Part shown: in pieces, positions 1-5,280 of the stretch
Numbering within the stretch: the first letter of the stretch is position 1
Layout of the letters: each line of letters starts with the position of its first letter
Assembly: GCA_030151885.1 (NCBI GenBank)
Contig: JASLCG010000162.1
Coordinates: forward strand, 1-5,280
Length of the DNA stretch: 5,280 nt
From: Bacteroides sp.
Lineage (GTDB): Bacteria > Bacteroidota > Bacteroidia > Bacteroidales > Bacteroidaceae
Direction of reading: 5' to 3'
Made by a program: the position numbers and the translations under genes
The notes under the pieces: generated by a model
What the model saw: the letters and a program-made list of their open reading frames with translations, nothing else
Told to the model about the DNA's origin: nothing
Database searches by the model: none

Positions 1-129
1 GGTCCTGGTAATGGTCGTGAGTCTGCTATCAGAACTGTACATGGAGCTGGTATTGAAGTTACTGAAATTGTTGATGTAACACCACTACCACACAATGGTT
101 GTCGTCCTCCTAAAAGACGTCGTGTATAA
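1..129 (+). CDS. rpsK: 30S ribosomal protein S11 (uS11), C-terminal part
   Basis: This is the last 42 codons and stop of ribosomal protein uS11, cut at its 5' end by the window edge. S11 sits on the platform of the 30S subunit and helps shape the mRNA exit channel and E-site region. The fragment begins GPGNGRESAIRT, continues with GIEVTEIVDVTPLPHNGCRP and ends in the basic tail PKRRRV, which is the conserved S11 C-terminus. The gene lies directly upstream of rpsD, rpoA and rplQ, the usual alpha-operon order, which independently supports the call. The reading frame is open from base 1 to TAA at 127-129. No damage is visible in the part present. Confidence 0.97.
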   Translation, partial: GPGNGRESAIRTVHGAGIEVTEIVDVTPLPHNGCRPPKRRRV

Positions 130-150
130 TTTCTTTCTTAATTAAAAAAG

Positions 151-228
151 ACTTGACTTTGTTTATTAGGATTACAACTTCTTCTCTGTAATCGCGGCTG
201 CAACAAAAATCGAGTCAACCATAAACAA
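151..228 (+). promoter_or_regulatory. Candidate structured mRNA leader of rpsD (possible S4 autoregulation element)
   Basis: The 114-nt rpsK-rpsD gap (130-243) is much longer than the other gaps in this operon and holds nested complementarity. A hairpin forms from GATTACA (170-176) and TGTAATC (187-193), 7 perfect pairs with a 10-nt loop. TTGACT (153-158) pairs with AGTCAA (213-218), enclosing that hairpin. TTGTTTAT (159-166) pairs with ATAAACAA (221-228), 8 perfect pairs ending 15 nt before the rpsD ATG. The last two pairings cross. With a zero-nt and a two-nt linker they can hardly form together, so they look like alternatives. S4 is a known autoregulator that binds mRNA leaders in Escherichia coli and Bacillus. 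That this element binds S4 here is inference. I see no convincing promoter box in the gap. Confidence 0.4.
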
Positions 229-243
229 TTAAAATTTAATAAA

Positions 244-849
244 ATGGCTAGATATACTGGACCAAAATCTAAAATTGCTCGTAAATTTGGTGAAGGAATT
301 TTTGGAGCTGACAAAGTGTTAGCGAAGAAAAACTATCCTCCAGGCCAACACGGCAATTCAAGAAGAAGAAAAACTTCAGAATACGGAATTCAGCTTAAAG
401 AGAAGCAAAAAGCTAAATACACATATGGTGTACTTGAAAAACAATTCCGTAATTTATTTACTAAGGCAGAGACTGCTAAAGGTATTACAGGTGAAATCTT
501 GCTTCAATTGCTTGAATCAAGACTTGATAATATTGTTTTCCGTTTAGGTATTGCACCTACACGTGCAGCAGCTCGTCAATTAGTAACTCATAAGCACATT
601 ACTGTTGATGGTAAAGTTGTAAACATTCCATCATACACTGTTAAAGCTGGTCAACTAATTGGTGTTCGTGAGAAATCAAAATCTTTAGAAGTTATTGCTA
701 ATTCATTAGCTGGTTTTAATCATAGCAAATACGCTTGGTTAGAATGGGACGAAACTTCAAAAACAGGTAAATTCCTTCATATTCCAGAAAGAGAAGATAT
801 ACCTGAAAACATTAAAGAACAGTTGATCGTAGAATTGTACTCTAAATAA
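244..849 (+). CDS. rpsD: 30S ribosomal protein S4 (uS4)
   Basis: Ribosomal protein uS4 is a primary 16S rRNA-binding protein that starts assembly of the 30S body and lines the mRNA entry site. At 201 aa it is full length. The N-terminal segment reads MARYTGPKSKIARKFGEG and contains the conserved YPPGQHG (31-37). The S4 RNA-binding domain spans about residues 91-153, starting LESRLDNIVFRLG, with TRAAARQLVTHKHITVDGK at 106-124. The N-terminal region has no cysteines, so this is the zinc-free form. The ATG at 244 follows an A/T-rich stretch with no Shine-Dalgarno, normal for Bacteroidota. It is preceded by a potentially structured leader, and rpoA follows after 11 nt. In other bacteria S4 represses its own operon post-transcriptionally. 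Confidence 0.98.
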   Translation: MARYTGPKSKIARKFGEGIFGADKVLAKKNYPPGQHGNSRRRKTSEYGIQLKEKQKAKYTYGVLEKQFRNLFTKAETAKGITGEILLQLLESRLDNIVFRLGIAPTRAAARQLVTHKHITVDGKVVNIPSYTVKAGQLIGVREKSKSLEVIANSLAGFNHSKYAWLEWDETSKTGKFLHIPEREDIPENIKEQLIVELYSK

Positions 850-860
850 TAATTAATTTC

Positions 861-1853
861 ATGGCGATATTAGCATTTCAAAAACCTGATAAAGTATTAA
901 TGTTGAATGCGGATGATAAATTCGGTGTTTTCGAGTTTCGTCCGTTAGAACCTGGTTTTGGTATTACAATTGGTAATGCTTTACGTCGTATTCTTTTATC
1001 ATCCTTAGAAGGTTTTGCTATCACAACTATCAAAATTGATGGTGTTGAGCATGAATTTTCTACTATACCTGGTGTTAGAGAAGACGTAACAAACATTATA
1101 TTAAATCTAAAACAGGTTAGATTCAAACAAGTAGTTGAAGAATTTGAAAATGAGAAAGTAAGCATTACTATCGAGAATTCTTCTGAGTTTAAAGCTGGTG
1201 ATATTGGTAAATATTTGACTGGATTTGAAGTGTTAAATCCTGAATTAGTTATTTGTCATTTAGACCCAAAAGCAACGATGCAAATTGAGTTGACTATTAA
1301 CAAAGGTCGTGGTTATATTCCTTCAGAAAATAATCGCGAATACTGTACTGATGTTAATCAGTTGCCAATTGATTCTATTTATACTCCAATCAGAAATGTG
1401 AAGTATTTTGTAGAAAACTATCGTGTTGAACAAAAAACAGACTACGAAAAATTAGTTCTTGAAATCAGTACAGATGGTTCCGTACACCCAAAAGAAGCGC
1501 TTAAAGAAGCATCAAAAATATTGATTCATCACTTTATGTTATTCTCTGATGAAAAAATTACTCTTGAAACTTCTGATGGTGATGGTAATGAAGAATTTGA
1601 TGAAGAGGTATTACACATGCGTCAATTACTTAAAACTAAGTTAGTTGATATTGATCTTTCTGTACGTGCACTTAACTGTCTTAAGGCAGCTGAAGTACTT
1701 ACATTAGGAGATTTAGTACAATACCAGAAAACTGATCTTCTGAAATTCCGTAACTTTGGTAAGAAATCGCTTTCAGAGCTTGATGATTTGCTTGAAAGTC
1801 TGAATCTATCGTTCGGAACTGATATTTCTAAATATAAATTAGATAAAGAATAA
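861..1853 (+). CDS. rpoA: DNA-directed RNA polymerase subunit alpha
   Basis: Alpha subunit of RNA polymerase; its dimer is the scaffold on which beta and beta' assemble. At 330 aa it is full length. The N-terminal domain (about 20-235) contains the dimerisation helix NALRRILLSSLEG (39-51), DGVEHEFSTIPGVREDV (60-76) and GRGYIPSENN (149-158). An acidic linker (about 238-250, DGDGNEEFDEEV) leads to the C-terminal domain (about 255-320), with LSVRALNCLKAAEV and FRNFGKKSLSEL. By alignment R269 corresponds to E. coli R265, the key UP-element DNA-binding arginine, so UP-element contacts are probably retained. The gene lies 11 nt after rpsD and only 2 nt before rplQ, so it is co-transcribed and probably translationally coupled with them. 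No Shine-Dalgarno precedes the ATG. Confidence 0.98.
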   Translation: MAILAFQKPDKVLMLNADDKFGVFEFRPLEPGFGITIGNALRRILLSSLEGFAITTIKIDGVEHEFSTIPGVREDVTNIILNLKQVRFKQVVEEFENEKVSITIENSSEFKAGDIGKYLTGFEVLNPELVICHLDPKATMQIELTINKGRGYIPSENNREYCTDVNQLPIDSIYTPIRNVKYFVENYRVEQKTDYEKLVLEISTDGSVHPKEALKEASKILIHHFMLFSDEKITLETSDGDGNEEFDEEVLHMRQLLKTKLVDIDLSVRALNCLKAAEVLTLGDLVQYQKTDLLKFRNFGKKSLSELDDLLESLNLSFGTDISKYKLDKE

Positions 1854-1855
1854 TA

Positions 1856-2320
1856 ATGAGACATAATAAAAAATTTAACCATTTAGGTCGTACTGCTTCT
1901 CACAGAGGCGCGATGTTGTCCAATATGGCGTGTTCTTTGGTTAAGCACAAAAGAATCACTACGACGGTTGCAAAAGCTAAAGCTCTTAAACAATATGTAG
2001 AGCCTTTGATTACTAAATCTAAGAATGATACGACTAATTCTCGTCGTGTTGTATTCAGTCATTTACAGGATAAGAACGCTGTTTCTGAATTATTCCAAGT
2101 AATTTCAGAGAAAGTTGCAGATCGTCCAGGTGGATATACACGTATTATTAAATTAGGTAATCGTCTAGGTGACAACGCAGAAATGTGTTTCATTGAGTTA
2201 GTTGACTTCAATGAAGATTTCGCTGCTGATAAAGCACCTAAGAAACGTACTCGTCGTTCTAGAAAAGGTAGTTCTACTGCTGAAGCTGCTGCACAATCTG
2301 CATCAACAACAGAAGAATAA
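1856..2320 (+). CDS. rplQ: 50S ribosomal protein L17 (bL17)
   Basis: bL17 is a bacterial large-subunit protein near the peptide exit tunnel. The conserved core covers about residues 1-122: MRHNKKFNHLGRTASHRGAM at the start, then LVKHKRITTTVAKAKALK, and further on RPGGYTRIIKLGNRLGDNAEM followed by IELVDF. The remaining residues (about 123-154) are a low-complexity tail, basic (KAPKKRTRRSRKG) then Ala/Ser/Thr/Glu-rich. Such extensions are common in Bacteroidota L17 and are probably disordered. Two nt separate it from the rpoA stop. It is the last gene of the ribosomal operon, and a strong intrinsic terminator begins 28 nt after its stop. Length of 154 aa is ordinary for the phylum. No anomaly was seen. 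Confidence 0.97.
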   Translation: MRHNKKFNHLGRTASHRGAMLSNMACSLVKHKRITTTVAKAKALKQYVEPLITKSKNDTTNSRRVVFSHLQDKNAVSELFQVISEKVADRPGGYTRIIKLGNRLGDNAEMCFIELVDFNEDFAADKAPKKRTRRSRKGSSTAEAAAQSASTTEE

Positions 2321-2347
2321 GCCAAATAAATTTTATCTAAATACTAT

Positions 2348-2378
2348 AAGGGAAGTAGCATTGCTACTTCCCTTTTTT
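2348..2378 (+). terminator. Rho-independent terminator of the rpsK-rpsD-rpoA-rplQ operon
   Basis: A perfect 12-bp stem (2348-2359 with 2363-2374, AAGGGAAGTAGC pairing with GCTACTTCCCTT) closes a 3-nt loop ATT. A run of six T (2373-2378) overlaps the stem's distal end, followed by ATTTT. This is a textbook intrinsic terminator, 28 nt past the rplQ stop. In the reverse direction only a poor T-tract follows the stem, so it should act mainly on + strand transcripts. It separates the ribosomal operon from the efflux operon downstream. Confidence 0.95.
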
Positions 2379-2454
2379 ATTTTAAAGCCGCTTCATAAAC
2401 AATTTTCAAAAGCTCCTGTTTATCTACTAATTGTATTTCTATAATTAATAATCA

Positions 2455-2476
2455 TAGAAAACTATTTACGTTTCTA
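2455..2476 (+). promoter_or_regulatory. Candidate TetR operator (22-bp dyad over the -33 box)
   Basis: TAGAAA (2455-2460) and TTTCTA (2471-2476) form a perfect 6-bp inverted repeat with a 10-nt centre. Two more symmetrical pairs lie inside it (2463/2468 and 2464/2467). The dyad centre falls on the proposed -33 element (TTTA, 2465-2468) of the tetR promoter. Size and placement fit an operator for a dimeric TetR-family repressor that blocks its own promoter. The DNA symmetry is directly visible; binding by the adjacent TetR protein is inference. AT-rich DNA produces such dyads by chance, so confidence is moderate. Confidence 0.35.
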
Positions 2477-2495
2477 AAGTTTTATTATATCTTTG
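2465..2495 (+). promoter_or_regulatory. Bacteroidota-type promoter of the efflux operon
   Basis: TATCTTTG (2488-2495) matches the Bacteroidota -7 consensus TAnnTTTG exactly. Nineteen nt upstream, TTTA (2465-2468) is one mismatch from the -33 consensus TTTG. Transcription would start near 2500-2503, giving a leader of about 20 nt before the tetR ATG at 2523. The site lies after the ribosomal operon terminator and before the first efflux gene, exactly where an independent promoter is needed. The -33 part is overlapped by a dyad that may be the repressor's operator. Confidence 0.75.
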
Positions 2496-2522
2496 CACTA
2501 CTTTAAAAACTCAAAACTTTGT

Positions 2523-3164
2523 ATGAAAGAAATAATTGATAATAAAGATTTAGTGAAGGAAAGGCTAATAGAATCCGCTGATAATCTTTTCTCTTCTTTT
2601 GGGATTAAGAGTATAACAATGGACGAGATTGCATCAAGTATTGGTATCTCTAAAAGAACGCTATATCAGATATTTAGTGATAAAGAAGATTTACTTTTAG
2701 GTTGTATCTTATATAGGCAGAATGCAATGAAACTATATGTAGAGGAGCTATTAAAGCAGACTGATAATGTTCTAGAAATAATAATTCTATGTTATAAATT
2801 TACTATGAAGAAAATTCATAATGTGAGTTATAAATTTTTTGAAGATATTAAGCGATATCCTAAAGCCTACGAAATATTTTGCAATGGTCAAAAAAGAGAT
2901 TCCAAAGACCACGTTGCTTTCTTTCATAAAGGTGTTGAGCAAGGTTTATTTAGAAGCGATATAAACTTTGATATTCTTCATATTTTACTTAAAGAGCAGA
3001 TGAATGTTCTTCTAAATTCTCAAATAAATCAAAAATATTCGATGTCTTTAATTTATGAATCGATTGTATTTACATTTCTTAGAGGGGTATCAACTTCTAA
3101 AGGTAATGAAATATTAGAGAAGTTTATTAAAGACTACAAAGACGAACAAAACAATTTACTTTAA
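2523..3164 (+). CDS. TetR/AcrR-family transcriptional repressor of the efflux operon
   Basis: A 213-aa TetR-family regulator. The N-terminal DNA-binding domain (about residues 10-57) carries the family pattern: RLIESADNLFSSFGIKSITM, then the helix-turn-helix DEIASSIGISKRTLYQIF (34-51), then SDKEDLL. The rest (about 60-205) is helical and variable, as expected for the ligand-binding and dimerisation domain, and does not reveal the ligand. I place the start at ATG 2523. The frame stays open upstream to a TTG at 2493, but that TTG lies inside the promoter -7 box, so the ten extra residues cannot be translated from that promoter. The stop is 4 nt before the TolC-family gene, so repressor and pump parts share one transcript. 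Autorepression is inferred from the operon layout and the promoter dyad. It is probably an efflux repressor. Confidence 0.9.
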   Translation: MKEIIDNKDLVKERLIESADNLFSSFGIKSITMDEIASSIGISKRTLYQIFSDKEDLLLGCILYRQNAMKLYVEELLKQTDNVLEIIILCYKFTMKKIHNVSYKFFEDIKRYPKAYEIFCNGQKRDSKDHVAFFHKGVEQGLFRSDINFDILHILLKEQMNVLLNSQINQKYSMSLIYESIVFTFLRGVSTSKGNEILEKFIKDYKDEQNNLL

Positions 3165-3168
3165 TTAT

Positions 3169-4545
3169 ATGACACGTATTTTTCATAGGTTATTAGTCTT
3201 TTTTATTGTTGTTTCATCCTCAATGATGATAACTGCACAAAGTAATACTTCTGAAGAAGCATTCTCTTCCATGAAGTTAACTTTGATGGAAGCTATTGAT
3301 ATAGCTCTTCAAGATAACCCTACAATAATAATTGCTGGGAAAGAAGTTGAAATAAAAAAGCAGGCAAAAAAAGAAGCTTTGTGGAACATGTTGCCAGAGG
3401 CGACGTTAAATGGTTCATATTCTCACACCATAAAGAAACAGACTATGGCAATGGATATGGGAGGTGAAGTACAGACCTTTAAGGTAGGTATGAAACATAA
3501 CTATAATGGAGCCTTAAATATCGGAGTCCCAATTTTTGCACCTGCACTTTACAAAACGATGAACATGTCGAAAGATGATGTTAATTTGGCCGTTGAAAAG
3601 GCTAGGGCTTCTAAGCTAGACTTGATGAATGAAGTTGTAAAAGCTTATTTCCAAATTCTTCTTGCTCAAGATAGTCATAAGGTTTTATATAAAAGTCTGC
3701 AACAAGCAGAAGAAAATTTGAAAATTGTATCTTCTAAATTTGAGTTTGGTAAAGTAAGTGAGTATGATAAAATTAGGGCAGAAGTGCAGATGAGAAGCAT
3801 TAAACCATCAGTAGTTTCAGCCCAAAATGCTGTACGCTTGGCTAAAGTTCAATTAAAGGTACTATTGGGTATTTCATCGCCTATTGACCTAGTAATAGAA
3901 GATAACTTAAATGATTATGAAGCGGTACTGAAAAGTGATAATCTTATAGGAACAGATCCTAGTACAATAGACTTATCTAATAATACTGATCTTAATCAGC
4001 TTAGTCTTTCTGAAAGTATTCTACGTCAGAATGTTAAATTACAGCGAACAAATTATCTACCTACGATATCTTTAGATTACAACTACACATACATGGCTAT
4101 GGATAATAAGAGTAATATTTTCCATTATAAATGGTATCCTACATCATCTATAGGGGTAAGAATGTCTATTCCATTATTTAGAGGCAGTAATATAACAAGA
4201 ATGAAGCAATCTAAAATTGAGTTGGCCAAAATGTTTTACACAAAGAGCAACACAGAACGTCAGATTAGAATGATGGCTTCTAGTTACTTAGATAATATGC
4301 TTTCTAGCTCTGAACAGCTAGAAAGTAATAAGTTAGGTGTAGAACAAGCTTTAAAAGGTCAAGAAATAGCCCGAAAAATGTATGAAGTAGGTAAGGGGAC
4401 AATATTAGAATTGAATGATTCTGAAGTAGCTTTAGTACAAGCTGAGTTAGCACTTAATCAAGCTATTTTTGATTATTTAGTTGCTCAATCAGACTATGCC
4501 AAAGTTTTAGGAAATGAGAACTTCTACAAAACAATTAATAATTAA
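3169..4545 (+). CDS. TolC-family outer-membrane efflux channel (OEP)
   Basis: Outer-membrane channel of a tripartite efflux pump, 458 aa, close to the usual TolC-family length. Residues 1-23 form a signal peptide (MTRIFHRL, hydrophobic core LVFFIVVSS, probable cleavage after ITA, leaving QSNTSEE). There is no lipobox cysteine, unlike OprM-type channels. The typical internal duplication is visible. Half one has LTLMEAIDIALQDNP, a strand segment near LPEATLNGSYSH (75-86) and a helical pair ending FEFGKVSEYDKIRAEVQ. Half two has LPTISLDYNYTYM (297-309), SIPLFRG (333-339) and MYEVGKGTILELNDSEVALVQAE. The segments ending in VLLG and KVLG match each other. It starts 4 nt after tetR and ends 19 nt before the adaptor gene. 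Trimeric channel assembly is known for the family; the substrate cannot be read from the sequence. Confidence 0.93.
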   Translation: MTRIFHRLLVFFIVVSSSMMITAQSNTSEEAFSSMKLTLMEAIDIALQDNPTIIIAGKEVEIKKQAKKEALWNMLPEATLNGSYSHTIKKQTMAMDMGGEVQTFKVGMKHNYNGALNIGVPIFAPALYKTMNMSKDDVNLAVEKARASKLDLMNEVVKAYFQILLAQDSHKVLYKSLQQAEENLKIVSSKFEFGKVSEYDKIRAEVQMRSIKPSVVSAQNAVRLAKVQLKVLLGISSPIDLVIEDNLNDYEAVLKSDNLIGTDPSTIDLSNNTDLNQLSLSESILRQNVKLQRTNYLPTISLDYNYTYMAMDNKSNIFHYKWYPTSSIGVRMSIPLFRGSNITRMKQSKIELAKMFYTKSNTERQIRMMASSYLDNMLSSSEQLESNKLGVEQALKGQEIARKMYEVGKGTILELNDSEVALVQAELALNQAIFDYLVAQSDYAKVLGNENFYKTINN

Positions 4546-4564
4546 AAATAAAAGACATAATATA

Positions 4565-5280
4565 ATGAGAAAGTATTTTAAGTCAATGATGGCTTTATCA
4601 ATTTTTCTATTAACAGCTTGCGGTGGGGGGAAAAAATCTGAAGCGAACACCGACAATGAAGTGAACGTTCCATCTGTTAAAGTTGCAAATGTATCTGCAA
4701 GGCCTGTCGCACAAATTTTTGAGTATACAGGTACTATTGAGCCAGAATTTAAGAATAACATTGCACCATCAACACCTCTTAGAATTGAAAAAATACTAGT
4801 AGAAGTAGGAGATTTTGTAAAGAAAAATCAACCATTAGTAAAAATGGATACTTCTGGCTTTAAGCAACTTCAGCTACAGCTAGAAAATGAAAAAGCTGAG
4901 TTTGAACGAATTGACGAGTTATATAAGGTGGGTGGAGTTTCTAAGTCGGAATGGGATTTAGCTAAAATGGCATTAGATATTCGAAAAACTGCATATTCAA
5001 ACTTATTAGAAAATACAACTTTATTAAGTCCAATCGAAGGGGTTATCTCTGTAAGAAACTATGATAATGGAGATATGTATACAGGTAATGGCGCTATTGT
5101 TACTGTCGAGAAAATTGCACCTGTAAAGCTCTTGGTTAATATATCCGAAAGTTTATATGCACAAGTTCATAAAGGGCAAAAGGTAACTATTAAGTTAGAT
5201 GTATATCCTAATGAAACTTTTGAAGGTAATATTAGCATTGTTTATCCAACAATTAATCCTGATACTAGAACTTTTAATGT
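4565..5280 (+). CDS. RND efflux periplasmic adaptor (membrane fusion protein, HlyD/AcrA type), 3' end missing
   Basis: The first 238 codons of a periplasmic adaptor that links an inner-membrane RND pump to the TolC-type channel; the window edge cuts it. Start ATG 4565 gives a lipoprotein signal peptide, MRKYFKSMMALSIFLLTAC, with lipobox LTAC and lipidated Cys19, followed by a GGGKKSE linker. The first lipoyl half is about 62-95 (IEKILVEVGDFVKKNQPLV). A short coiled-coil hairpin spans about 98-148, including GGVSKSEWDLAKMALD. The second lipoyl half is about 152-182 (LLSPIEGVISVRNYDNGD). The beta-barrel domain begins near 186 (VKLLVNISE). The hairpin is short compared with AcrA. The missing part should hold the rest of the barrel and the membrane-proximal domain. 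A homopolymeric G6A6 tract follows the lipobox codon. The gene is co-transcribed with tetR and the channel gene. Confidence 0.93.
   Translation, partial: MRKYFKSMMALSIFLLTACGGGKKSEANTDNEVNVPSVKVANVSARPVAQIFEYTGTIEPEFKNNIAPSTPLRIEKILVEVGDFVKKNQPLVKMDTSGFKQLQLQLENEKAEFERIDELYKVGGVSKSEWDLAKMALDIRKTAYSNLLENTTLLSPIEGVISVRNYDNGDMYTGNGAIVTVEKIAPVKLLVNISESLYAQVHKGQKVTIKLDVYPNETFEGNISIVYPTINPDTRTFN

Noticed and set aside
158..161. TTTG as a -33 box for an internal rpsD promoter
   Set aside because: No TAnnTTTG element follows at about 19-21 nt, so an internal promoter is not supported.
153..228. True H-type pseudoknot formed by the two crossing pairings before rpsD
   Set aside because: The connecting strands are 0 and 2 nt, too short to bridge 6-bp and 8-bp helices at once. 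Mutually exclusive pairing is the more sensible reading.
878..1165. 95-codon minus-strand open frame
   Set aside because: It lies wholly inside rpoA in the opposite direction, shows no recognisable domain, and rpoA is unmistakable there.
1622..1882. 86-codon minus-strand open frame
   Set aside because: It is antisense to the rpoA C-terminal domain and the rplQ start, with no independent support.
2059..2325. 88-codon minus-strand open frame
   Set aside because: It is antisense to rplQ; the Ala/Ser-like content mirrors the low-complexity L17 tail.
2202..2444. 80-codon + strand open frame overlapping the end of rplQ
   Set aside because: It is out of frame with rplQ, runs through the intrinsic terminator stem, and its Leu/Lys-rich product has no protein-family look.
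4507..4761. 84-codon minus-strand open frame
   Set aside because: It is antisense to the channel/adaptor junction; the adaptor signal peptide and lipobox on the + strand explain this region.

Overview
The window is AT-rich, has no GGAGG-type ribosome binding sites, and carries one near-perfect TAnnTTTG promoter box. With the sequence character of the ribosomal proteins, these point to a member of the Bacteroidota, probably Bacteroidales. Genus cannot be fixed by eye. All supported genes lie on the + strand.

The left half (1-2378) is the end of the large ribosomal protein/RNA polymerase operon in conserved order: the last 42 codons of rpsK (uS11), then rpsD (uS4), rpoA (RNA polymerase alpha) and rplQ (bL17). 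A strong 12-bp hairpin with a T-run after rplQ closes it. Spacing after rpsD is tight (11 and 2 nt), but the rpsK-rpsD gap is 114 nt. That gap holds a 7-bp hairpin plus two longer-range pairings that probably compete, ending just before the rpsD start. It is a candidate mRNA leader through which S4 could control rpsD and the genes after it.

The right half (2379-5280) is a separate accessory transcription unit for drug or toxic-compound efflux. It has its own Bacteroidota-type promoter, with a 22-bp dyad centred on the -33 element. A TetR-family repressor comes first, followed after 4 nt by a TolC-family outer-membrane channel, and after another 19 nt by a lipoprotein periplasmic adaptor (membrane fusion protein) that runs off the right edge. 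The inner-membrane RND pump is the expected next gene but is not visible. The likely logic is an autorepressed operon: TetR holds the promoter off until a ligand releases it, then repressor, channel and adaptor are made together.

I see no phage, insertion sequence, CRISPR array, tRNA or rRNA, and no evidence for a wholly new system. The points most worth following are the rpsD leader, the TetR operator architecture, and a slippage-prone G6A6 tract at the start of the adaptor gene.
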